Shown here: one piece after another, positions 26,025 through 33,870 of the stretch
How positions within the stretch are numbered: the stretch's first letter is position 1
Layout: each line of letters opens with the position of its first letter
Origin: an uncultured Eubacteriales bacterium
GTDB taxonomy: Bacteria; Bacillota; Clostridia; Oscillospirales; Acutalibacteraceae
DNA: 37,867 nucleotides
Assembly: GCA_900540235.1 (NCBI GenBank)
Contig: UQEY01000018.1
Location: forward strand, 1-37,867
Direction of reading: 5' to 3'
Position numbers and translations under genes: made by a program
Notes under the pieces: generated by a model
Told to the model about the DNA's origin: nothing
Seen by the model: the letters and a program-made list of their open reading frames with translations, nothing else
Databases searched by the model: none

Positions 26025-27509
26025 ATGGATACAAGATTCGCTATTACCGAGTATCCTGATGCAGCCGTACTCACAGCTCAGCTTGATGCGCTCATCAAAA
26101 AACCAATTTACTCAATCAACCGTACATCTCTCAAGAAGTATGAAGAAGAATACTTTGAAAAGAAATGTGCAAAGTCAAAGGAAATGATTACTGAAGCTAA
26201 GGAAGTAATTCCTGGCGGTGTTCAGCACAACCTTGCATTTAACTATCCGTTCCCAATCGTTATGACAAAGGCCAAGGGTAACAGACTTTGGGATATTGAC
26301 GGTAACGAATATTTCGACTTCCTTCAGGCAGGCGGTCCTACAATCATCGGTTCAAATGATGATGTTGTAAAAGAGAAAGTTAAGGAACTTCTTGATGACT
26401 GCGGTCCTTCAACAGGTTTATTCCATCCTTACGAATATAAGCTTGCTAAGAAGATCAGCGAATGTGTACCATCAGTAGAAATGTTCCGTATGCTCGGTTC
26501 AGGTACTGAAGCTTGTATGTGCGCAGTTCGTGTTGCTCGTCTTGCTACAGGTCATAAGAACATCATCAAGATGGGTGGTGCTTACCACGGTTGGTCTGAT
26601 CAGCTTGCTTGGGGTATGCGTGTTCCTGGTACTCTTAATCTTCAGTCACACGGTGTTCCTATGTTCGTATTTAAGCATACACAGGAATTCTTCCCTAATG
26701 ACCTTAAAGACCTTGAAAAGAAGCTCATCATTAACAAATTCCGTGGCGGTACAGCTGCTGTATTCATCGAACCATGCGGTCCTGAATCAGCTACCCGTCC
26801 TGTAGATAAGGACTTCCCTAAGGGTGTTCAGGCTCTTTGCCGTAAGTATGGTGCTCTTCTTGTTTGCGATGAAGTTGTAACCGGTTTCCGTATCGGTCTT
26901 TCAGGCGCTCAGGGTTACTATGGTATCGACCCTGATATCACTATTTTCGGTAAGATTATCGCAGGTGGCTACCCTGGTGCAGGCGGTATCGGCGGTCACA
27001 AGGAAGTTATGAAGTATCTTGGTGCAGGTCTTGATAAGGCTGAAGGCAAGAAGATTCATAAGGCTATGTGCGGCGGTACTATGGCTGCTACACCTATCTC
27101 TTGCGTTGCAGGTTACACTGTAATTACAGAAATTGAAAAGAGAAATGCTTGCCAGGTTGCAGGTCAGATGGCTGACAGACTTGTTAAGGGTATTAATGAG
27201 TCTATCAAGAAGTATGACCTTCCGTTCGTTTGCTACAACATTGGTTCTATCTGCCAACTTCATACAGTTGCTACAATGCATTTCAGAATTAACTGGAGAA
27301 AGCCTTGGACTATTCCGTCAGTACTCAAGGAAACAGGTATCCGTCAGACAGAAATGCAGTATATGGGTGCTGCTTATATGGCTGAAGGTCTTGTAACTCT
27401 TGCCGGTTCTCGTCTTTATACTTCAAGTGCTTACACTGAAGAGGATATTGATGAATGTATCAAGAGATTCGACAAGGTTCTTGCACAGTGTGAAAAGATT
27501 GATTACTAA
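26025..27509 (+). CDS. Class III PLP aminotransferase (glutamate-1-semialdehyde aminomutase-like)
   Basis: 494 residues of fold type I. Visible marks: VIPGGVQHNLAF, GSGTEACMCAVRVARLATG, MGGAYHGWSDQ, the DEVVTGFR motif with the PLP-ring Asp, and the Schiff-base Lys in IFGKIIAGGYPGAGG. It resembles HemL, but the gene neighbours are catabolic, no heme genes are present, and an N-terminal extension of about 60 residues precedes the VIPGG motif. It may act on an amino-sugar or amino-alcohol derivative rather than GSA. Codons are markedly biased to ATC, AAC, TTC, TAC and CTC, unlike flanking genes, which suggests high expression. AAGGAGG ribosome binding site. Confidence 0.85.
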   Translation: MDTRFAITEYPDAAVLTAQLDALIKKPIYSINRTSLKKYEEEYFEKKCAKSKEMITEAKEVIPGGVQHNLAFNYPFPIVMTKAKGNRLWDIDGNEYFDFLQAGGPTIIGSNDDVVKEKVKELLDDCGPSTGLFHPYEYKLAKKISECVPSVEMFRMLGSGTEACMCAVRVARLATGHKNIIKMGGAYHGWSDQLAWGMRVPGTLNLQSHGVPMFVFKHTQEFFPNDLKDLEKKLIINKFRGGTAAVFIEPCGPESATRPVDKDFPKGVQALCRKYGALLVCDEVVTGFRIGLSGAQGYYGIDPDITIFGKIIAGGYPGAGGIGGHKEVMKYLGAGLDKAEGKKIHKAMCGGTMAATPISCVAGYTVITEIEKRNACQVAGQMADRLVKGINESIKKYDLPFVCYNIGSICQLHTVATMHFRINWRKPWTIPSVLKETGIRQTEMQYMGAAYMAEGLVTLAGSRLYTSSAYTEEDIDECIKRFDKVLAQCEKIDY

Positions 27510-27520
27510 TCAATAAACTC

Positions 27521-27548
27521 AAGGGAGCAGGCTGTTTTCTGCTCCCTT
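27521..27548 (+). terminator. Intercistronic hairpin between aminotransferase and aldolase
   Basis: A perfect 10-bp stem AAGGGAGCAG/CTGCTCCCTT with an 8-nt loop lies 11 bp after the aminotransferase stop. The tail (TATGTGCGTTTAT) is not a clean U tract, so partial termination or mRNA 3'-end stabilisation is more likely than full stop. That would set aminotransferase output above aldolase output. Confidence 0.55.
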
Positions 27549-27587
27549 TATGTGCGTTTATATAATTTATATTTAAGGAGAAAATTT

Positions 27588-28805
27588 ATGGCTTACGATG
27601 TTGAAAAAGCTAAGAAATTAGTAGTTGAAGCAGGTAAAAAGCTTCTTGAATCAGGTCTTATTGCTCGTACTTGGGGTAATGTTTCTGCAAGAATCAGTGA
27701 TACTCAGTTTGTTATCACTCCTTCAGGTCGTGCTTATGACACACTTACACCTGACGAAGTAGTTGTTGTTAATATTGATGATTGCTCACATGAGGGTGAC
27801 ATTAAACCATCATCTGAAAAGGGTATTCACGCAGACGCTTACAAGCATCATCCGCTTGTTAATTTTGTTATCCATACTCACCAAAAGGCTGCTACAATCG
27901 TCAGCATTACCGGCATGGAAATTAGAGATGTATACAATGAATTTAAGCCGGTACTCGGTGATTATGTTCCTGTTGCCGAATATGCTATGTCTACAACTAC
28001 TCCGCTTCGTAAAAAAGTTGAGAAGTGTATGATGATGAACCCAAGTTGCCGTGCTTTTATGCTTATGCACCACGGTACACTTTGCCTTGGCGACAGCTTT
28101 GACCAAGCATTTGAAGTTGCAGATGCTCTTGAAAAGTGCTGTGAAAAGGTTATTAAGGATAACTATCTTCGTCATTCTTGGGAAAAGGAATATTCTGTTG
28201 ACAATAAACTTAACTATTTCCTTGAAAAGGAAGATGCAGGTAAAATGCCTGAAGCTATTTGTGACCTCGGTTCTTCAGTAAGAAACGGAGGCATCTTCAC
28301 TCTTACATATGACGGCGGCAAGAAAGTTGATGTTGATATGACAACAGGTCTTGCAGTTAACGGCTTTGCTCCTAAGTGTGCAAAGATTCATAAGGCTATT
28401 TATGAAGTTGAAAATTGCACTATGATTAAGCATGTTGCCAACCCTTATGAAGTTGCTGTTTCTTGCCTTGATGAAACAATGTACCCGATGATTGACGATT
28501 TTGCTCAAATCGTTGGTGTTGATGTTAAGTGTGTTCCGTGGATTGACGGTGACACGGATGAATGTGCTGCCGAAATCGCTAAGGCTATTGACGGCAGAAA
28601 TGCTGTTCTTATTCAGGGCAACGGCGCTATGGTTACAGGCAACAGTGACGGCGATATGCAGGCTCTTGACCTTATTATGGAAAAGGGTTGCGAAGCTCAG
28701 GTTGATGTTTCAATCTTCAATCGCCCTCATTATGTTCCAAAGGCTGAATGTTTCCTTATGAGAACTGTTTACCTTGCTAAATATTCAAAGCAAATCAACA
28801 AATAA
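27588..28805 (+). CDS. Class II aldolase/adducin protein with a second degenerate aldolase domain
   Basis: 405 residues, nearly twice a typical class II sugar-phosphate aldolase. The N-terminal domain (about 1-210) is intact: TWGNVSARI, VITPSGRAYDTL, KPSSEKGIHADAY with the acid-base Glu, and Zn ligands in IHTHQ and LMHHG. The C-terminal domain (about 228-400) mirrors it: IHKAIYEVENCTMIKHVANPY and AVLIQGNGAMVTG line up but lack the metal-binding His residues and the Glu. The frame is open from 27552, but ATG 27588 has AAGGAG 7 bp ahead. It cleaves a sugar phosphate to DHAP or a related triose plus an aldehyde; the substrate is unknown. Confidence 0.85.
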   Translation: MAYDVEKAKKLVVEAGKKLLESGLIARTWGNVSARISDTQFVITPSGRAYDTLTPDEVVVVNIDDCSHEGDIKPSSEKGIHADAYKHHPLVNFVIHTHQKAATIVSITGMEIRDVYNEFKPVLGDYVPVAEYAMSTTTPLRKKVEKCMMMNPSCRAFMLMHHGTLCLGDSFDQAFEVADALEKCCEKVIKDNYLRHSWEKEYSVDNKLNYFLEKEDAGKMPEAICDLGSSVRNGGIFTLTYDGGKKVDVDMTTGLAVNGFAPKCAKIHKAIYEVENCTMIKHVANPYEVAVSCLDETMYPMIDDFAQIVGVDVKCVPWIDGDTDECAAEIAKAIDGRNAVLIQGNGAMVTGNSDGDMQALDLIMEKGCEAQVDVSIFNRPHYVPKAECFLMRTVYLAKYSKQINK

Positions 28806-28825
28806 TTGACAGGTTGAAAAAAATT

Positions 28826-28855
28826 AGGCACGAGCCATTTGGTTCGTGCCTTTTT
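28826..28855. terminator. Bidirectional terminator between aldolase and fumC
   Basis: An 11-bp stem (28826-28836 with 28841-28851, one wobble) closes the loop ATTT. TTTTTAT follows on plus. On minus it is followed by TAATTTTTTTC. It serves both convergent genes. Confidence 0.9.
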
Positions 28856-28870
28856 ATGTCTCATTTATAT

Positions 28871-30247
28871 TTATATCATTTGTTCAGGGTGGAATACTTC
28901 GTCAAATTTTTCCTCGGTTAAGAAACCGAGTTTGACACAAGCTTCCTTGAGCGAAATATTGTTTTGATATGCATATTTAGCAGTTTTTGCAGAATTTTCA
29001 TAACCTATGTATGGGTTAAGTGCAGTAACAAGCATAAGCGAATTATGAAGATTGCTGTTCATTTTTTCTTTGTTAGCTGTGATACCGCTTACGCAGTTTT
29101 TGTTAAAGCTGATCATAACTTCGCTTAACAGCCTTACAGATTGCATAAAATTATAAATTGTAACCGGCATAAAAACATTAAGTTCAAAGTTTCCTTGGCT
29201 TGCAGCAAAACCTATTGCGGCATCATTTCCCATAACTTGAACTGCAACCATTGTTACCGCTTCGCATTGAGTAGGGTTTACTTTGCCCGGCATAATTGAT
29301 GAACCCGGTTCGTTTTCAGGTATATGAATTTCACCAAGACCGAGACGAGGACCGCTCGCAAGCCATCTGATGTCATTTGCGATTTTCATAAGGTCACACG
29401 CAAGAGCTTTGAGTGCACCGTGAGCAAATACGATTTCATCTTTTGATGTGAGAGCGTGAAATTTGTTTTGTGCAGTTACAAATTTTTTGCCTGTAATTTC
29501 AGAAACTGCTTTTGCAACTTTTGTGTCAAAATCTTTAGGTGCATTAAGACCGGTGCCTACTGCTGTACCGCCAAGCGCCAATTCTTTAAGTTCGGGTAAC
29601 GCAAGTTCAATAAGCTTTTTGTCTTTTTCAAGGGAACTTCTCCAACCGCTGATTTCCTGTGAAAAGGCAATAGGTGTTGCGTCTTGAAGGTGAGTTCTGC
29701 CGCTTTTAACAATGCCTTCGTTATCTTTTTCAAGTTTTTTAAAACTTGCTGCTAATTCATCAATGGCAGGGATAATTCTGTCTTCCAAACCGATAACGCT
29801 CGCAATGCTCATGGCTGTCGGAAATGTGTCATTTGAGCTTTGGCTCATATTGATATCATCGTTGGGATGAAGAATTTTCTTTCCTGCAATTTCATTGCCT
29901 CTGTTTGCAATAACTTCATTTGCATTCATATTTGACTGAGTTCCAGAACCTGTTTGCCAAACAACAAGAGGGAAGTGTTCGTTAAGCTTTCCGCTGATAA
30001 CTTCATCGCAAGCCTTTGATATTGCGCTGAGTTTTTCATCCGTCATCTTATCATTTTTTAATTTATTGTTAGCGATGGCTGAAGCTTTTTTGAGTATTCC
30101 GAAAGCGTGTACTATTTCGTTCGGCATTGTTTCTATCGAAACGCCTATTTCAAAATTTTCGTGACTTCTTTGAGTTTGCGCACCCCAATATTTGTCGCTC
30201 GGTACTTTAACTTCGCCCATAGAATCGTGTTCAATGCGATATTCCAT
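28871..30247 (-). CDS. fumC: Fumarate hydratase class II
   Basis: Reversible hydration of fumarate to malate. 458 residues of the aspartase/fumarase superfamily. Substrate-binding SGRTHLQDATP (about 182-192, His186) and the flexible signature loop GSSIMPGKVNP (315-325) are present. Other fumarase motifs are TGSGTQSNMN (99-108) and QSSNDTFPTAM. Oxygen-stable and iron-free, unlike class I. It is a single gene with its own promoter and terminator. In an anaerobe it can serve the reductive TCA branch. Confidence 0.94.
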   Translation of the reverse strand: MEYRIEHDSMGEVKVPSDKYWGAQTQRSHENFEIGVSIETMPNEIVHAFGILKKASAIANNKLKNDKMTDEKLSAISKACDEVISGKLNEHFPLVVWQTGSGTQSNMNANEVIANRGNEIAGKKILHPNDDINMSQSSNDTFPTAMSIASVIGLEDRIIPAIDELAASFKKLEKDNEGIVKSGRTHLQDATPIAFSQEISGWRSSLEKDKKLIELALPELKELALGGTAVGTGLNAPKDFDTKVAKAVSEITGKKFVTAQNKFHALTSKDEIVFAHGALKALACDLMKIANDIRWLASGPRLGLGEIHIPENEPGSSIMPGKVNPTQCEAVTMVAVQVMGNDAAIGFAASQGNFELNVFMPVTIYNFMQSVRLLSEVMISFNKNCVSGITANKEKMNSNLHNSLMLVTALNPYIGYENSAKTAKYAYQNNISLKEACVKLGFLTEEKFDEVFHPEQMI

Positions 30248-30275
30248 AAAATTACCTCCGTTTATTTCTCATTAT

Positions 30276-30304
30276 AATATACAACAATTATGTTTTACTT
30301 TCAA
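30276..30304 (-). promoter_or_regulatory. Predicted promoter of fumC
   Basis: Minus-strand TTGAAA (30299-30304), 17 bp, TATATT (30276-30281), 29 bp before the ATG, which has ACGGAGGT as ribosome binding site. Confidence 0.6.
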
Positions 30305-30345
30305 GAAATATTCACTTTTTGTATATTTACTTATTTAAAAATTTG

Positions 30346-30354
30346 TGATAAAAT
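30346..30354 (+). promoter_or_regulatory. Predicted extended -10 promoter of ppa
   Basis: TGATAAAAT gives an extended -10 element (TG-n-TAAAAT) 31 bp before the ppa ATG. An imperfect palindrome, TTTGTGATAA-AA-TTATATCAAA (30342-30363, 8 of 10 pairs), overlaps it and might be an operator. Weak evidence. Confidence 0.4.
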
Positions 30355-30385
30355 TATATCAAAATAACGGAAAGGAAAATGTATT

Positions 30386-30919
30386 ATGAATATTTGGCAT
30401 AATATTTCACCTAAAAGAATAAAAAAAGACAGATTTTATGCTGTTATCGAAATTTCAAAAGGTGGTAAAAATAAGTATGAACTTGATAAAGAAACCGGTA
30501 TGTTAAAGCTTGACCGTGTTCTTTTCACCTCTACTCATTATCCGGCTAACTACGGTTTTATTCCTCGTACTTATGCAAGCGACAATGATCCGCTTGATGT
30601 TCTTGTTTTGTGCAGTGAAAAAATTCAACCAATGACTATTGTTGAATGTGTTCCTATCGGCGTTTTAATTATGGAGGACGGCGGTGCAAAGGACGAAAAA
30701 ATTATTGCAGTTCCTGTTAATGACCCTAACTATAACTGCTATACAGATATTGACATGCTTCCGAGTCACAGATTTGACGAAATCAAGCATTTCTTCGAGG
30801 TTTATAAAAGTCTTGAGCATGAAAAGACAACTTCTGTTACGGAAGTTAAGCCTAAAGAAGTCGCTGAAGAAATCATTCAAAATTGTATTGACAGTTATAT
30901 TAAAAATTTTCAAATGTAA
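30386..30919 (+). CDS. ppa: Inorganic pyrophosphatase, family I
   Basis: Hydrolyses pyrophosphate to drive biosynthetic reactions. 177 residues, soluble. The Mg-binding signature is YASDNDPLDVLVL (family pattern D-x-D-P-x-D). VEVSKG-type start motif appears as VIEISKGGKNKYELDKETG, with RVLFTSTHYPANYGFIPRT next and GVLIMEDGGAKDEKIIAVP later. Single-gene unit with its own terminator. AAAGGA precedes the ATG. Confidence 0.94.
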   Translation: MNIWHNISPKRIKKDRFYAVIEISKGGKNKYELDKETGMLKLDRVLFTSTHYPANYGFIPRTYASDNDPLDVLVLCSEKIQPMTIVECVPIGVLIMEDGGAKDEKIIAVPVNDPNYNCYTDIDMLPSHRFDEIKHFFEVYKSLEHEKTTSVTEVKPKEVAEEIIQNCIDSYIKNFQM

Positions 30920-30923
30920 TTTT

Positions 30924-30955
30924 AAAAGAAGTGGCATATGTCACTTCTTTTTTTA
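30924..30955 (+). terminator. Terminator of ppa
   Basis: AAAAGAAGTG (30924-30933) pairs with CACTTCTTTT (30942-30951) around the loop GCATATGT, followed by T residues. The end merges with the palindrome that holds the Rex-like box. Confidence 0.85.
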
Positions 30956-30988
30956 TATATTTTTGTTAAATATTTAACAAAAATATAT
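30955..30988. promoter_or_regulatory. 34-bp perfect palindrome containing a Rex-type operator
   Basis: Two 17-nt arms meet at 30971/30972 with no mismatch. The inner 18 bp (30963-30980) is TTGTTAA-ATAT-TTAACAA, an exact match to the clostridial Rex consensus TTGTTAA-N4-TTAACAA. Rex releases DNA when NADH/NAD is high, so genes downstream would be induced under reducing load. It lies about 135 bp before the dehydratase operon start, with a possible TTGACA (31006-31011) 25 bp after it. Confidence 0.82.
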
Positions 30989-31048
30989 TCTGTAAATTGT
31001 GTATATTGACAAAAATTTACCAATGATTATTGAAATTTATACAAAATC

Positions 31049-31077
31049 TTGTTTTTATATAGCGATTTGTGTATAAT
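31049..31077 (+). promoter_or_regulatory. Promoter of the dehydratase operon
   Basis: TTGTTT (31049-31054), 17 bp, TATAAT (31072-31077), 45 bp before the ATG. The Rex-like box is 68 bp upstream of the -35, outside the usual steric-block position. The upstream TTGACA at 31006 could mark a second, directly Rex-blocked promoter, but its -10 is poor. Confidence 0.55.
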
Positions 31078-31122
31078 TAGTTAAGTTAAATATAAATCTT
31101 TATTTATATAAGAGGGTAAGGT

Positions 31123-32316
31123 ATGAAAGATTTAAAACATCTTATTTATTTTGAAAATTTGCTTCAGGAGGCTAATAACGAGCTTGTTAAGCAAGCAAGA
31201 AATGATGGCAAGAAGGCGATTGCTTATACTTGCTATCACATTCCTGAAGTTTTACTTAATCTTGATGACTGCTTTTCTGTAAGGCTTCGTGCCCCGAGAA
31301 CAGGCTCAATGGATATTGCCACATATTATTTGAGTTCTTATTTATGCGGCTATTCAAAAGCTCTTTTAGAAAGAGGCATTGAGGGCGGATATAACTTCCT
31401 TTCGGCACTTATCGGTTCGGAATCTTGTTCTGAAATGAACAGAACTTATGAGCATTTTAAGCTTCTTAATCTTGTTGATAACGATAAGTTTTTTGTAAGC
31501 ATCGCCGATATTCCGTTTAAAATTGAACCGCATACAATCAAGCATTATACAAACCAAATGCAAATTAAAGTTCTTGATAAACTTCACGAAGTTTACGGTG
31601 TTGATATCAGTGATGATGCTATTCGTAAAGCAGTTGCACAGCATAATGAGATTTGCCGATTAATTACGGAAATAGGAGAGTATAGGAAAGAAGATAACCC
31701 GAGAATTACCGGTTATGAGTTTCATGTAATCAATCTTGTTACTTATTGCTGCCCTAAGTATCTTATTATTGATAAGCTTAGAGAAACAGCCGAGGAACTT
31801 AAAACCCGTGTTCCCGATGATAAGAAAAATTACAGAGCAAAGGTAGTTGTTGTCGGTTCTGAAATGGATGACCCTGATTTTACAAAACTTATTGAAGAAT
31901 CGGGTGCGCTTGTTGTTGCCGACAGATATTGTTTCGGCTCGCTTCCGGGAAGGGAGGAAATTCATCTAAAAGATGACGGTACTCCGCTTCTTGAGCAAAT
32001 TGTTCTTCATTATATGAGAACCTGCCAGTGTCCTCGCTATATGAGTGCCGAAAAGGTACACGGCAGAAAAGAATATGTCAGAGATTTGGTTCATATGTAT
32101 CATGCCGACGGTGTAATTTATGAACAAATCAAATTCTGCGAATATTGGGGCTACGAGCGTGCACTTGCTTCTCATATTATGACTAATGAGTATGGTATAC
32201 CGTCTGTAACAGTTGATAGGCAGTATACCGCAAATGCTTCAGGTCAGCTCAGAACAAGAGTTCAGGCTTTTGTTGAAAGCCTTGAAATTAAAAAAATTCA
32301 AAAGGAGGGTAAGTAA
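31123..32316 (+). CDS. 2-hydroxyacyl-CoA dehydratase, smaller subunit (HgdB/FldC-like)
   Basis: 397 residues of the HgdB/BadD superfamily, near the size of HgdB or HadC. Family marks include AYTCYHIPEVLLNLDDCFSVR-type start with RLRAPRTGS, then SALIGSESCSEMNRTYEHF and VVVGSEMDDPDFTKLIEESGALVVADRYCFGS. Conserved Cys residues (for example in TCYH, LCGY and ESCSEM) could hold the [4Fe-4S] cluster. With the next gene it should form the heterodimer that removes water from a (R)-2-hydroxyacyl-CoA by ketyl radical chemistry. AGAGGGTAAGG ribosome binding site. It directly abuts the next gene. Confidence 0.85.
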   Translation: MKDLKHLIYFENLLQEANNELVKQARNDGKKAIAYTCYHIPEVLLNLDDCFSVRLRAPRTGSMDIATYYLSSYLCGYSKALLERGIEGGYNFLSALIGSESCSEMNRTYEHFKLLNLVDNDKFFVSIADIPFKIEPHTIKHYTNQMQIKVLDKLHEVYGVDISDDAIRKAVAQHNEICRLITEIGEYRKEDNPRITGYEFHVINLVTYCCPKYLIIDKLRETAEELKTRVPDDKKNYRAKVVVVGSEMDDPDFTKLIEESGALVVADRYCFGSLPGREEIHLKDDGTPLLEQIVLHYMRTCQCPRYMSAEKVHGRKEYVRDLVHMYHADGVIYEQIKFCEYWGYERALASHIMTNEYGIPSVTVDRQYTANASGQLRTRVQAFVESLEIKKIQKEGK

Positions 32317-33858
32317 GTGGCTAATCAACCTAAAAACCTCGGTAATCTTCATAAAGATAAAACCGGTATACTAAAGCATAGGGAATGGCGTGGTCTTAAA
32401 GATACTATGTATGACTATTACCGTTGGCTCATAACTTGGAAAGATATGATTAAAATGGTAATGAAAGCCCCGGTGTCTACCGTTAAAGGTCTTTGGAACT
32501 ATAGATGGATGTGCAGCTATCTTACTGTTCCTGCTTGGATAGATCGCCATACTGAGGGACTTAGAGGTCCTCAACTTCGTATCACTCAGCTTCATTTTAA
32601 TGCAATGGTTAAGCACGCTTGTGATATGATTCATATCCTTTTTAAACACGATAAACATTTTCATCCTAATGATAAGTTCTCGGATAAAGTTGTTTGTATG
32701 GATGAGCTTTTCTCGTTTGAACTTATGGCAGGTTTTCCGAATCTTTATGGTAACCCTGTTCAGACAATGCCTATCTTCCTCTCATCAATGGTTGACCAGC
32801 ATATTTCTGCTCCTTATATTGACGCTACTGAAAGTTACGGTGTTCCTGCCGATGTTTGTCCGCTCCCTTCTGCGGAAGCAGGTGTCGCAATTTGCGATGA
32901 TTATCCTATGATGGGTAAAATTTTCTTGTCTTGCAATATGCCTTGCGATGGCTCAACTATGAATTCTTCTTTTTTGGAAAGAAGATTTAATATGCCTACT
33001 CATGTAGTTAATGTTCCTTTAAGATATACTGAGGAATCAACACAGGAATATGCAGTAGAGGAAGTTAAATCTTGCATTAGATTTATTGAAGAGCAAACAG
33101 GAGAAAAGTTTGACTGGGACGCATATTTCAGCGCAATGAAAACATATAATAAACAGCTTGAATATGAACTTCAAAAGTGGGATGTTAACAAAACTCAATA
33201 TCCTCAAATGACGGGTGCAACATTCTGGCTTTACCGTTTATTTTATTTTCATCTTTCCGGCGGTTTTGATAAACGCTTCTTAAAGACCGACAAAAAGGTT
33301 AATAAGATTATGATGAAAGCGTATGAAAAAAAGACTCCGTGTTCTAAAGAAATGCGCCACAGAGCGATTGTTTGGTCTTGTCCGGCAAACTATTACACAA
33401 GCCTCGCAAATTGGCTTGAAAACTGCTGGGGTATCAATGTAGTTATGGATATGGAAACTATGATTTCTTACATAATGTACGATACCGAGGACAAGGAAAA
33501 ATCACTTGCAACATATGCTAAAACTCTTCAGCGTACAACAATGCGTAAGCATACCAAAGGCGGTTATCAAAATGTACTTGACGAACTTTGGAGAATTTGT
33601 GAAGATTTCAACGCAGATACTGTAATTATGTACGACCAAATTTCCTGCAAAGGTATGGACGGTCTTAACGGTCTTTTTGATGACCAGGCAAGGGAAAGAA
33701 ATATTAACTTCATTTGGGTTAATCAGGACCTTATGGACCCTCGTACAATTTCCCGCCGTGATATGCGTGAGCAGATTAATAAATATATGACAACCGTGTT
33801 GCAGGAAGAACCTGTTGACCCGACACTTGTTGATTTTGATGATACTATGGCTTGGTAA
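32317..33858 (+). CDS. 2-hydroxyacyl-CoA dehydratase, larger subunit (HgdA-like)
   Basis: 513 residues, longer than the HadB/FldB-type partner and closer to HgdA in size. Start GTG 32317 follows the previous stop with no gap; GGAGGGTAAG lies ahead. Marks include CPLPSAEAGVAICDDYPMMG, NMPCDGSTMNSSF, WSCPANYYTSLANWLE and MYDQISCKGMDGLNGLF. The Cys in DVCPLP and DQISCKG are candidate cluster ligands. The three-gene set with the activase supports the family call. A benzoyl-CoA reductase-type reaction is a less likely alternative. Exact acyl-CoA is unknown. Confidence 0.82.
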   Translation: MANQPKNLGNLHKDKTGILKHREWRGLKDTMYDYYRWLITWKDMIKMVMKAPVSTVKGLWNYRWMCSYLTVPAWIDRHTEGLRGPQLRITQLHFNAMVKHACDMIHILFKHDKHFHPNDKFSDKVVCMDELFSFELMAGFPNLYGNPVQTMPIFLSSMVDQHISAPYIDATESYGVPADVCPLPSAEAGVAICDDYPMMGKIFLSCNMPCDGSTMNSSFLERRFNMPTHVVNVPLRYTEESTQEYAVEEVKSCIRFIEEQTGEKFDWDAYFSAMKTYNKQLEYELQKWDVNKTQYPQMTGATFWLYRLFYFHLSGGFDKRFLKTDKKVNKIMMKAYEKKTPCSKEMRHRAIVWSCPANYYTSLANWLENCWGINVVMDMETMISYIMYDTEDKEKSLATYAKTLQRTTMRKHTKGGYQNVLDELWRICEDFNADTVIMYDQISCKGMDGLNGLFDDQARERNINFIWVNQDLMDPRTISRRDMREQINKYMTTVLQEEPVDPTLVDFDDTMAW

Positions 33859-33870
33859 GGAGATAATATA

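Noticed and set aside
26025..27509. Calling the aminotransferase hemL
   Set aside because: The fold matches, but an N-terminal extension, a catabolic neighbourhood under TetR control, and absence of other heme genes argue against a heme role.
29590..29610. GCGTTACC on minus within fumC
   Set aside because: No CGACTA-like box follows at 16 bp and it is inside coding sequence.
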